DNA of 9,836 nt from a bacterium (GTDB taxonomy: Bacteria; Patescibacteriota; Patescibacteriia; JAACEG01). Positions 1 to 6,670 of this stretch are shown here, in pieces. The position numbers and the translations under genes are program-made. Every line of letters begins with the position of its first letter. Positions within the stretch are counted from its first letter, which is position 1. Location of the stretch: positions 720 to 10,555 of the forward strand of contig JALULG010000088.1 in the NCBI GenBank assembly GCA_027040785.1. The letters run 5' to 3'. The notes under the pieces are model-generated. The model ran no database searches and was not told where the DNA came from. It saw nothing but the letters and a program-made list of their open reading frames with translations.

Positions 1-58
1 TTGGTCATTTTTTTAATAGTCTTTCCTTTTTTTAGGTTTTAACAATTTATTTTTGTGT

Positions 59-1144
59 TTATTTTGCTAAGTTATTATTTTTAATCTTTTTTTCAATCGC
101 CAAATTAATTAATTTATCCAATAAATTTTTATATTTTATCCCGCTTAATTCCAAGAGTTTTGGGTACATACTGTTTTTCGTAAAGCCCGGAATTGTGTTT
201 ATCTCATTGATAATGATTTTATTATTTTTATCCAGAAAAAAATCCACGCGCGCCATTCCGGAACAATTTAAAGTTCTAAAAGCTTTTTGGGCGATTTTTT
301 GCGCTTCTTCTTTTATTTTTTGAGGAAGTTTTGCGGGCATTTTTAAAATAGCCCCGTTTTGGTCTATATATTTGGCGGAATAAGAATAAAAATCTTTTTG
401 GGCCAATATTTCCCCTATTTCCGAAGGAATTAAATTTTCATTTCCCAAAATGGCGCATTCCAACTCTCGGCCTTCAATCGCTTTTTCAATTAAAATTTTA
501 TCATCATTTTTAAAGGCCTCTTTAATTCCTTTTTGAAATTTTTTTTCGTCTTCAATTTTACTAACCCCGATAGATGATCCGGCATTGACCGGTTTTATAA
601 AAAAAGGCAGGCCTAATTTTTCTTTAATTTTTGAAAAAGAAATTTTGTTTTTTTCATTTTTATGAAAAACTAAAAAATCAGCCACTAAAAGGCCGTTTTC
701 TTTAAGTAATTTTTTGGCAATATATTTGTCCATCGCTATTGCGGACGAAAGTAAATTTGGCCCGACAAAAGGTATATTGGCTAATTTTAATAGACCCTGA
801 ATTGTTCCATCTTCTCCGAAAGTGCCATGTAAAATAGGAAAGGCCACATCAATAATTTCTTTTTTTTGAGGATTGTTAAGAAAATACAATTCTTTTTTTT
901 CTCCTAAAATCAAGTTTACTCTTTGTCCGTTGTTTTTTAATTTAATTTTTTCAGGATCATTGGGAAAATCTAAAAAATTATCTTTTTCATAGTTAAACCA
1001 TTCCCCTTTTTTATTTATGCCTATTAAAATGATTTTGTATTTTTCTTTATCAATTGCTTCAATAATATTTTTTGCGGATTGCAAAGAAACCTGATGTTCA
1101 GGTGATTGCCCTCCGCAAAGAATTGCTAAATTTAATTTCTTCAT
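59..1144 (-). CDS. ddl: D-alanine--D-alanine ligase
   Basis: This cytoplasmic enzyme joins two D-alanines using ATP, making the dipeptide that MurF adds to the peptidoglycan precursor. The 361 residues are full length for a bacterial Ddl. The N-terminal motif GGQSPEHQVSL (about 11-21) carries the substrate-binding Glu. The ATP-grasp part shows DGTIQG, a MDKYIAKKLL stretch, IKPVNAGSSIGVSK with the conserved Ser, and the LIEKAIEGRELE segment. The omega-loop reads FYSYSAKY; its last Tyr is the residue linked to D-Ala rather than D-lactate use, so this looks like a true Ddl and not a Van-type ligase. The C-terminal part has RVDFF and NEINTIPGFT-NSM, the metal-binding and product-site residues. 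The first Met directly precedes the first beta strand. A TAAAAT or TATAAT box ends within a few bases of the ATG, so the transcript may be leaderless. An ATG at positions 8-6 on the same strand, behind an AAAGGAAAG stretch, may begin a following gene cut off by the window edge. Confidence 0.97.
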   Translation of the reverse strand: MKKLNLAILCGGQSPEHQVSLQSAKNIIEAIDKEKYKIILIGINKKGEWFNYEKDNFLDFPNDPEKIKLKNNGQRVNLILGEKKELYFLNNPQKKEIIDVAFPILHGTFGEDGTIQGLLKLANIPFVGPNLLSSAIAMDKYIAKKLLKENGLLVADFLVFHKNEKNKISFSKIKEKLGLPFFIKPVNAGSSIGVSKIEDEKKFQKGIKEAFKNDDKILIEKAIEGRELECAILGNENLIPSEIGEILAQKDFYSYSAKYIDQNGAILKMPAKLPQKIKEEAQKIAQKAFRTLNCSGMARVDFFLDKNNKIIINEINTIPGFTKNSMYPKLLELSGIKYKNLLDKLINLAIEKKIKNNNLAK

Positions 1145-1241
1145 ATATTATATTTTACGTAATTTAAAGATATTTGGCAAATTTTTATGTTTTTCTAATT
1201 TATTTTAGGGTTTTGTGTATTTTTCGTTTTACTCTTTGCTT

Positions 1242-1470
1242 CGAGATCCTGAACCGAGTTCAGGATGACATGGGAACCATATGTCACTCTGAACTTGGCT
1301 CAGAGTTTCGTGTCAAACCACTGTCATTCTGAATTTAGTTCAGAATCTCGTAGTTTTTAGATTTTGTCCTATTTTCCGAGACCCTGAAATAAATTCAGGG
1401 TGACATAGAGAAACGAGATATTGAAATAATACTGAAATAAATTCAGCATGACATGAAGTAAATGAGACGC
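1242..1470. repeat. Cluster of palindromic extragenic repeats (five copies plus a fragment)
   Basis: Each unit has the pattern CGAG-A-YCCTGAA, a short loop, TTCAGGRT, then GACA. Unit 1 is 1242-1271 with arms ATCCTGAAC and GTTCAGGAT. Unit 2 (1283-1310) and unit 3 (1323-1350) are in the opposite orientation, starting GTCA and ending CTCG or TTCG. Unit 4 is 1377-1406. Unit 5 is degenerate (about 1414-1454), with a CTGAAATAAATTCAG core. A half unit follows at about 1463-1475. Stem changes are compensated between copies (CCTGAA/TTCAGG, TTCTGAA/TTCAGAA, CTCTGA/TCAGAG), so the hairpin is what is kept. The arrangement resembles REP-like extragenic palindromes. It is not a CRISPR, because the copies alternate in orientation and the spacers are irregular. 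Confidence 0.85.
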
Positions 1471-1506
1471 TGAAATGTTCACTATTTTCTTTTTTTAAAA
1501 TTCCAT

Positions 1507-1512
1507 TATAAT
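1507..1512 (+). promoter_or_regulatory. TATAAT -10 box just before the ATG at 1520
   Basis: A perfect TATAAT ends 7 bases before the ATG at 1520. Transcription normally begins about 7 bases after a -10 box, which would place the first base at or next to the A of the ATG and leave essentially no 5' leader. No purine-rich ribosome site is present between the box and the start. The -35 region (about 1484-1489) is a poor T-rich match. Confidence 0.5.
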
Positions 1513-1519
1513 AAAAAGT

Positions 1520-2677
1520 ATGAAAGATAAAACTAAAAAAATAATTATTTTTATTTTACTTTTGTTGGGTGCGCTAATTCCAATTAGCGTGGTTTTTTTA
1601 ATTTCCAAAGTGCCAAATAATTATCCTAACAAAAGAGTGAAAACAGGTTTTAATAAAAAGATTTCAGAACTATCCTTTTCAACCCCCGAGAAAGTAAGAG
1701 GAATTTATCTAACCGGTTATTCATTTGCCAATAAAAAAGAAAGAGATAGATTGATTTCTTTTGTGGATGAAACAATTATCAATACTATGGTAATAGATAT
1801 TAAAGATACAACCGGAAAATTAATGTTTTCTCCGCAAAATGAAAAATTAAAAAAAATACCTCTTTCAAAGTATGCTTTAAAAAATGTAGAATTTGTTAAA
1901 CTTTTAAAAAATTTGGAAGATAAAAAAATTTATACTATTGCTCGTATTACCACTTTTCAAGATCCGACAGCGGTTAAAATTTTTCCGGAACTGGCTTTAA
2001 AAAACAGATATGGAAAAATTTGGAAAAATTACGGAGGTGTTTCGTGGTTAGATATGACAAATAAAGATGCTTGGGAGATTCCTGTTTTGTTAGCCAAAGA
2101 AGCGTATTATTTGGGCTTTGACGAAGTTCAATTTGATTATATTCGTTTTCCCTCGGATGGAAATTTAAGAACTATAAAATATAAAAATCCTCCCAAAGGA
2201 GGAAAAAGGTATCAAGTTTTAAAAGAATTTTATAGTTTTTTAGACAAAGAGTTGGAAAATATTAAAATTCCTAGATCAATTGATTTGTTTGGTTTAACTT
2301 ATAAAAAAAGAAAAAACAAAGAATATGATTTAAATATCGGGCAAAGAGTGGTGGATGCCGGCCAGTATTTTGATTATTTGTCCCCAATGGTTTATCCCTC
2401 TCATTATCCGGTTGGTTATATGGGGTTTAAAAATCCGGCTCTTTTCCCTTATGAAATAATTAATGATGCTTTAAAGGACGGAGAATTTATTTTAAAAAAC
2501 AGTAGTTCAACAAAAGCATTATCTCGTCCATGGTTACAAGATTTTAATATGGGCGCTTTCTATGGAAAAGAAAAAGTAAAAGCGCAAATAAAGGCATGTG
2601 ATGAAAATAATGTTTCCGGTTGGATATTATGGAACCCTTACAATCGTTATACAAAAGAAGCTCTTTTAAAAGATTAA
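1520..2677 (+). CDS. Membrane-anchored DUF4015-type putative glycoside hydrolase
   Basis: This 385-residue protein has a lysine-rich N-terminus and a hydrophobic segment at about residues 8-30. That suggests a signal anchor holding the rest outside the membrane. The body matches the DUF4015 (glycosyl-hydrolase-like, TIM-barrel) family from memory: RGIYLTGY near 60-67, VIDIKD at 91-96, ARITTFQDP near 141-149, the hallmark DEVQFDYIRFPSDG at 201-214, SPMVYPSHY at 288-296, RPWLQDF near 336-342, and GWILWNP near 367-373. The acidic residues in VIDIKD and DEVQFDYIRFP sit at barrel strand ends, where catalytic carboxylates would be expected. The substrate is not known; a cell-envelope or extracellular polysaccharide is plausible. 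It is transcribed away from ddl as a single gene and is followed at once by a strong terminator. Confidence 0.9.
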   Translation: MKDKTKKIIIFILLLLGALIPISVVFLISKVPNNYPNKRVKTGFNKKISELSFSTPEKVRGIYLTGYSFANKKERDRLISFVDETIINTMVIDIKDTTGKLMFSPQNEKLKKIPLSKYALKNVEFVKLLKNLEDKKIYTIARITTFQDPTAVKIFPELALKNRYGKIWKNYGGVSWLDMTNKDAWEIPVLLAKEAYYLGFDEVQFDYIRFPSDGNLRTIKYKNPPKGGKRYQVLKEFYSFLDKELENIKIPRSIDLFGLTYKKRKNKEYDLNIGQRVVDAGQYFDYLSPMVYPSHYPVGYMGFKNPALFPYEIINDALKDGEFILKNSSSTKALSRPWLQDFNMGAFYGKEKVKAQIKACDENNVSGWILWNPYNRYTKEALLKD

Positions 2678-2705
2678 AAAACACCGGGATCTCGGTGTTT
2701 TTTTA
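2676..2705. terminator. Bidirectional rho-independent terminator
   Basis: The stem ACACCG/CGGTGT (2681-2686 with 2693-2698) encloses a GGATCT loop. It is flanked by an A-run on the left and seven Ts on the right, so A-T pairs extend the stem and both strands end in a T-run. It begins within the TAA stop of the glycoside hydrolase-like gene. Read from the other strand, it could also stop transcripts of the large minus-strand operon after they pass the GC-rich block. Confidence 0.85.
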
Positions 2706-3109
2706 TTGGCTCCGAACATTGAACGAAATCCGAACTTTTTTCAAAGAAAATCCTGACGCTGACTTCTGATTGCCGCCTGCAGGGCGGCAATCCCACCCAG
2801 CGGCGGCGCTCGCCTGACGGCGAGCAAAACAGAAAATTTTTCCAATTATTTTTGCGCGCGCCATTTCCTTTTTATCTTTTCCTTTAAGGAAGAAAAATTT
2901 TCTGCTTTGCCCTTCTGCTGACGCAGAATGCGCCGCCGCTTCCCACCCCATGCCGCGCTTCGCGCGGCAGAGCAGGCGGGCAAAAATTCCTTCCCCAGCC
3001 TGTCCGCCTCGGGCGGGACCCCCTTCCTTTTTGCCCGCCAGCTTGGGCTTCGCCCTAAATTTTTTTGGCGGGGCTACAAAATCAAAGGGTGGCGGGTGGG
3101 GTCAGTTTA
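2706..3109. repeat. GC-rich gene-free block of consecutive hairpins
   Basis: This convergent intergenic stretch contrasts sharply with its AT-rich surroundings. The hairpins in order are: GATTGCCGCC/GGCGGCAATC (2768-2777 with 2783-2792); GCTCGCC-TGAC-GGCGAGC (2808-2825); TTCTGC-TGAC-GCAGAA (2913-2928); TGCCGCGC-TTC-GCGCGGCA (2951-2969); CCGCC-TCG-GGCGG (about 3004-3016); GGGC-TTC-GCCC (3045-3055), the last nested between GCCCGCCA (3033-3040) and TGGCGGGGC (3066-3074). Two hairpins share a TGAC loop and two share a TTC loop. Reading frames across the block give low-complexity peptides unlike proteins and are dictated by the palindromes. I judge it to be a mosaic of REP-like elements at the border of the accessory operon. 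Confidence 0.75.
2824..2910. repeat. 18-base imperfect inverted repeat
   Basis: The left arm GCAAAACAGAAAATTTTT (2824-2841) and right arm AAAAATTTTCTGCTTTGC (2893-2910) are complementary at 17 of 18 positions across a 51-base centre. The outer edge of each arm abuts or lies close to a TGAC-loop hairpin (2808-2825 and 2913-2928), so the whole segment 2808-2928 is roughly symmetrical. A related GGGCAAAAATTCC piece follows another GC-rich hairpin at about 2978. This could be a small non-autonomous mobile element or two REP-like units head to head. Confidence 0.6.
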
Positions 3110-4168
3110 TCAAAGTTTCAAAGCATTAAATATATCCATAAACGCAACATCACCTTGTTTCAATAGTTTTTCTTGCTCCACAACATCTCTTACTGAGAAC
3201 AGATTTTCCATTGCTATTTTTACGCCAAGATCCAAGGGGGGACGATTTAATGCTTTATTCAATTCCCCGATAATATATTCTCTTAAAAACGCCTCTAACT
3301 TCTTTTCGCGCAAAAATCGCAGCATCATGTAATATTCAGTTATGTATTTGTCAGAACGTTGACGTTGATTCCAGCCAAATTTTTTTGTAAGTTTAGCAAT
3401 TTCTAAATATTTAACTCTGCTGAACTTGTCAAGATCGAAACCAATACTTTCATTTTTACCCATTGCGTCCATTTGGAATTTCGGAATCAATTCTTTGCTT
3501 AATTGATATAAACGCTTTAATAAATAATACAGTTTTCGTCTCCCGCCATACCGCTTGGGAAAATCAATACGCAAGATTTTCTCGGCAGGTATTTTAATTA
3601 TTTGGGCACGTATATGGGATTCTTTTGCTTCCCACCATGGGATTATCTGATAGTAATTTTTCCAAAAGCGGAATAAATAAAAAGGTTGCAACAATTCAAA
3701 TCCAAAGCTCTCAATTTCGCCAGTATCGTTTTTTTGATAAACAATTTCGTAATACGCCACCCCATCCGAGAAAAGAACGTGGGTAGTTGTTCTTACGAAC
3801 TCACATATTGCGTCTTCAAGAAAATGTGCATGATCTCGATTAGATATGCCCGCAACAATCATTTTTTGTCTTTGTGGTGTTGTTGCTGGCTCAAGCCTCG
3901 CAGGGTATTTTTCTCTTTCACCTCTATAAATCATAAAAGGCATAATCCCTGTGTACATATCTTGGATAAACAAATATGAGTCTCCGTGATATGGATACAC
4001 TTTTCTACGATGACGTCCAGAAATGCGCACTGAAAGCTGGTTATCATTGTGCCTCCGAGAATGCCAGGGCTCTTCCCAGCGTCTCAAAAATAGCGGGTCT
4101 TTTATGAAAGACTTGATTGACACTTTTATTTTTTTAATAAAATTATTCATCTTCATTAATTTCTTCAT
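3110..4168 (-). CDS. Protein of unknown family, last gene of the defence-like operon
   Basis: I do not recognise a family with confidence. The protein has 352 residues, is strongly basic and aromatic, and has no signal peptide or membrane segment. The N-terminus has clusters of Lys, Arg and His (SIKSFIKDPLFLRRWEEPWHSRRH). The middle, about residues 110-210, reads as alternating beta strands and helices: EDAICEFV, HVLFSDGVAYYEIVYQ, FELLQPFYLF, YYQIIPWW, then IPAEKILRIDFP and a Lys/Arg-rich helix. This order loosely recalls the core of phage portal proteins (an inference, weakly held). The C-terminus is helical. The first ATG lies inside the end of the membrane-protein gene, giving a 26-base overlap; in-frame ATGs at 4156-4154 and 4150-4148 are alternatives, and no clear ribosome site decides. 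The overlap implies translational coupling and a shared role with the membrane protein. It ends with TGA. Confidence 0.78.
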   Translation of the reverse strand: MKKLMKMNNFIKKIKVSIKSFIKDPLFLRRWEEPWHSRRHNDNQLSVRISGRHRRKVYPYHGDSYLFIQDMYTGIMPFMIYRGEREKYPARLEPATTPQRQKMIVAGISNRDHAHFLEDAICEFVRTTTHVLFSDGVAYYEIVYQKNDTGEIESFGFELLQPFYLFRFWKNYYQIIPWWEAKESHIRAQIIKIPAEKILRIDFPKRYGGRRKLYYLLKRLYQLSKELIPKFQMDAMGKNESIGFDLDKFSRVKYLEIAKLTKKFGWNQRQRSDKYITEYYMMLRFLREKKLEAFLREYIIGELNKALNRPPLDLGVKIAMENLFSVRDVVEQEKLLKQGDVAFMDIFNALKL

Positions 4169-6656
4169 TAGGATTTTGTTGTTCTTCCTGAATTGATTCT
4201 TTGAAATTGTGTCTATCAGGAAGTTCTACGCCTTTTGCGGCTGGTAAGGTTGATAAATAAGTAACAAAGAAAATATCTCTTGCCGAAGCCATTAGCCTTA
4301 GTCCATCGGAGCGTTCAAGGACTCGTATTACTGGGCTTTGGTGGGTTGGTTGTCTGCGTCTATAACTCCTGTCATCTGGAAAAACTGGGATGCCGCACTC
4401 TCTTAACTTATTCTCAAAACCAATCTGCCAGTTAGATCGAAGCGTAGCCTGGGGCATTATTGTAAAGAGACTATCACGATAAGAAGTCATGGCCGCAATA
4501 AATTGGATTATTTGCTTGGCGTTCTCTCTTGATTCAAAGTACACGCTCCATAGACTCTCCACAGCATCCCAGAGTTCATGATTTTGATATAGTTCAGAAT
4601 AAAGTTTCGCGTATCCGCTAATTTCAAAAAGATTTTCCAATGGTTCGCTCATAAAGACAATTTGGCTGTCAACTTGACTCCAGTCCTTAACTTTTTGGCG
4701 TAGCCTATCAAAAGCTGCAAATGAAGCGTCAAAAACGGCTGGGAATATCTTTTTTAACCTCCTGTGATCATTATCTTCGCAAGCATCGTAGCAGGCTTGC
4801 ACTCCTTCTGTTAGTGCCTGTCCAAAATAATCTGGAAGGTCATTGCGGAGAGCGAGTGTTTTCAGTTTTGGAAGCAACTGAATCATTTTATCTGTAACTT
4901 CTTTTTCTCTTTCTGATGCGATCTGTTTTTCTTTATCAAAATCAAAATCGCTCCAAGGTAAGTCTTTGAGTTTTCGAAAAGAGTTGCAATCTTCTACATG
5001 TTTTTTAAGGTCAAAAATAAATCTGTGATATTTTGCGGAAAACTCCTTCCACCTTTGGATCAGATAAACAGCAAGTGGAAATTGCTGTTGCGACAATAAT
5101 TTATCGAGATTTGATTGAAAGTAGTTTTGATGAAGAGATTTGAGAAAGTTGAAGTATTGCTGCAAAGAAAAAAGATATTGTTGGACGCAAAAAGCCTTGA
5201 TATACCAATCCGCAGATACTTGTTTACCCTCTATAATCCTCTCGTTTTTTAGTTCATTAAAAAGCGTCTCGAGCCGCGGAAGCATTGCGGCCGGTAAACC
5301 AGCGAGATAAATACTTTTCTTATCTCGCCAGTTTATTTTAGTCAGACGTTCTACAATCTCTTCACACATGTTTCTATCAAGATATTTCAAAAGGCCTAAT
5401 AGAGCCGATGTTGCGAGTCTGCACTGTGCATCAACAAAAGCAAGCTGTTCTTTGTATGTGTGTTGTTGGACATCATTAGCTTTTATTGAATAAATTGGCT
5501 CACTCAACAAGCTAACTTTCTTAAACAGCAATTCTATACTTTTAACATCAAAATCTTTCGCATAAATCTCGGCGACCTCAACAAAAACATCGAGGCTTTG
5601 AGCATTTGATATTATATTTTTAGCACCAGAAAAGGAATGGCAAACATTAACTGCAATATTCAGTAGTTGCTCTTCATACCACGTATAATCTTTTACACTC
5701 TTTGGCGGAAGTGGCGTCCCTGTACTCAAAGCGATGGCGATTTGAGAAGAATCAGCAAGCGTCCAATCTTGAAACTTATTTTTTATCTCAAACCAATAGC
5801 TATCAGTTGGTACTTTATTTTTAAAATCTGCGTATGAGAACAAAAGTCCCTCAATGTAGCGTATAGTTGTTACTAATTGCTCATCAGATATTTTCATCTC
5901 ATCTTTGCCAAAATAGACGAGGTTTTTTATTAAATCAAACTTTTCAGATACTAGTCTTCTATGATGATTTTGTATTGCCGGTTGTTTCCACTGAATACCT
6001 GGGGGCACGATATTCTTAATTGAATACATAATATCTCTTGCTATCCATGGCAATGCAAATTGCGGTTCTAACGAATAAAAAACGTTTGTGCCTACCTGCC
6101 AGAATCTAATCACAATATATGCCACCAAAAGAGATAAAAATGCTATACCTGCTGGATGCATAGTGTGTTCAAAAGATTTTGTGATAATATAAAAAACACT
6201 GACTATAACTGTTATTGCTATTGTGCGAACATATTGTTGACCCCGTGGTTCAGAAAGGAAAAAACGTTTTACATTTTGCGGAGCACATAGAAGGTAGCTA
6301 CTGGCAATGCCGGATATGGCGGTAAAGTACAAGCCAAGGAATATGCCAGAAACGCTTGCAACTACTGTCAAGAAAGCATCAATTGCTTGTTTATCAAATT
6401 GTGTGTTGATTGGATAATAACGATTAAAAAGCTCTAAAATGAAGATAATAAATGCCGAATAAATTACTGCGCCAGCAAATGAAGAAAGTGTTGGCAGTAA
6501 AATGTCCTTATAATTTTTCAATCTATTAAATGCATAGTTGCCACGATAGAGATTTTTCCAAAACGAAAAAACAGGCTTGTCTCCAAGCCACTTCTTTATA
6601 AGCCAGAATGATTTGGTTCGATAAAGTTTATTTTTTGTTCTTAGCCAATTCATCAT
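4143..6656 (-). CDS. Four-helix membrane protein with long helical cytoplasmic domain, unknown family
   Basis: I do not recognise this 837-residue protein. Four hydrophobic segments lie in the first quarter, at about residues 52-77, 92-116, 142-159 and 168-188. They follow a Lys/Arg-rich N-terminus, which suggests that end is cytoplasmic. The remaining 640 or so residues have no further membrane segment, read as mostly helical and Leu/Gln-rich, and end in a very acidic tail (EEQQNPNEEINEDE). I see no Walker, HNH, PD-(D/E)XK, HEPN or protease motif. Translation starts at one of two adjacent ATGs, 14 bases after the DUF262-HNH gene. Its size, membrane anchoring and place behind restriction-type genes would suit a membrane-attached effector or scaffold, but that is inference from context alone. 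Confidence 0.85.
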   Translation of the reverse strand: MMNWLRTKNKLYRTKSFWLIKKWLGDKPVFSFWKNLYRGNYAFNRLKNYKDILLPTLSSFAGAVIYSAFIIFILELFNRYYPINTQFDKQAIDAFLTVVASVSGIFLGLYFTAISGIASSYLLCAPQNVKRFFLSEPRGQQYVRTIAITVIVSVFYIITKSFEHTMHPAGIAFLSLLVAYIVIRFWQVGTNVFYSLEPQFALPWIARDIMYSIKNIVPPGIQWKQPAIQNHHRRLVSEKFDLIKNLVYFGKDEMKISDEQLVTTIRYIEGLLFSYADFKNKVPTDSYWFEIKNKFQDWTLADSSQIAIALSTGTPLPPKSVKDYTWYEEQLLNIAVNVCHSFSGAKNIISNAQSLDVFVEVAEIYAKDFDVKSIELLFKKVSLLSEPIYSIKANDVQQHTYKEQLAFVDAQCRLATSALLGLLKYLDRNMCEEIVERLTKINWRDKKSIYLAGLPAAMLPRLETLFNELKNERIIEGKQVSADWYIKAFCVQQYLFSLQQYFNFLKSLHQNYFQSNLDKLLSQQQFPLAVYLIQRWKEFSAKYHRFIFDLKKHVEDCNSFRKLKDLPWSDFDFDKEKQIASEREKEVTDKMIQLLPKLKTLALRNDLPDYFGQALTEGVQACYDACEDNDHRRLKKIFPAVFDASFAAFDRLRQKVKDWSQVDSQIVFMSEPLENLFEISGYAKLYSELYQNHELWDAVESLWSVYFESRENAKQIIQFIAAMTSYRDSLFTIMPQATLRSNWQIGFENKLRECGIPVFPDDRSYRRRQPTHQSPVIRVLERSDGLRLMASARDIFFVTYLSTLPAAKGVELPDRHNFKESIQEEQQNPNEEINEDE

Positions 6657-6670
6657 GTTTTTCTGTAATT

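Larger units (their letters stand above)
1145..1519. other. Divergent intergenic spacer filled with palindromic repeats
   Basis: This 375-base spacer lies between the divergent ddl and glycoside hydrolase-like genes. I see no convincing reading frame in it. It holds the start-proximal promoter boxes of both genes at its two ends and a cluster of palindromic repeats in the middle (about 1242-1470). The remainder is plain AT-rich sequence. Confidence 0.8.

Noticed and set aside
1..58. Start of another minus-strand gene at position 8
   Set aside because: An ATG with a possible AAAGGAAAG site upstream exists, but fewer than three codons are in the window, so no gene can be supported.
59..1144. 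Vancomycin-resistance D-Ala-D-Lac or D-Ser ligase
   Set aside because: The omega-loop keeps the AKY tyrosine of true D-Ala-D-Ala ligases, and no vanH/vanX neighbours are seen.
1242..1470. CRISPR array
   Set aside because: The repeats alternate in orientation, vary in sequence and have unequal gaps. No cas gene is present.
2703..2951. 82-codon minus-strand open frame
   Set aside because: It lies wholly in the hairpin block. Its Ala/Gly/Arg-rich peptide is dictated by the palindromes, it overlaps the repeats and it has no recognisable domain.
2706..3109. tRNA gene or attachment site marking island insertion
   Set aside because: I found no cloverleaf or tRNA-like 3' end here and no integrase in the window. 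The island border is inferred only from composition and gene content.
2928..3332. 134-codon plus-strand open frame
   Set aside because: It starts inside a hairpin and runs antisense into the well-supported 352-residue gene. Composition is repeat-like in the first half and a shadow in the second.
3686..3979. 97-codon plus-strand open frame
   Set aside because: It is fully antisense to the 352-residue gene, with no domain or start signal.
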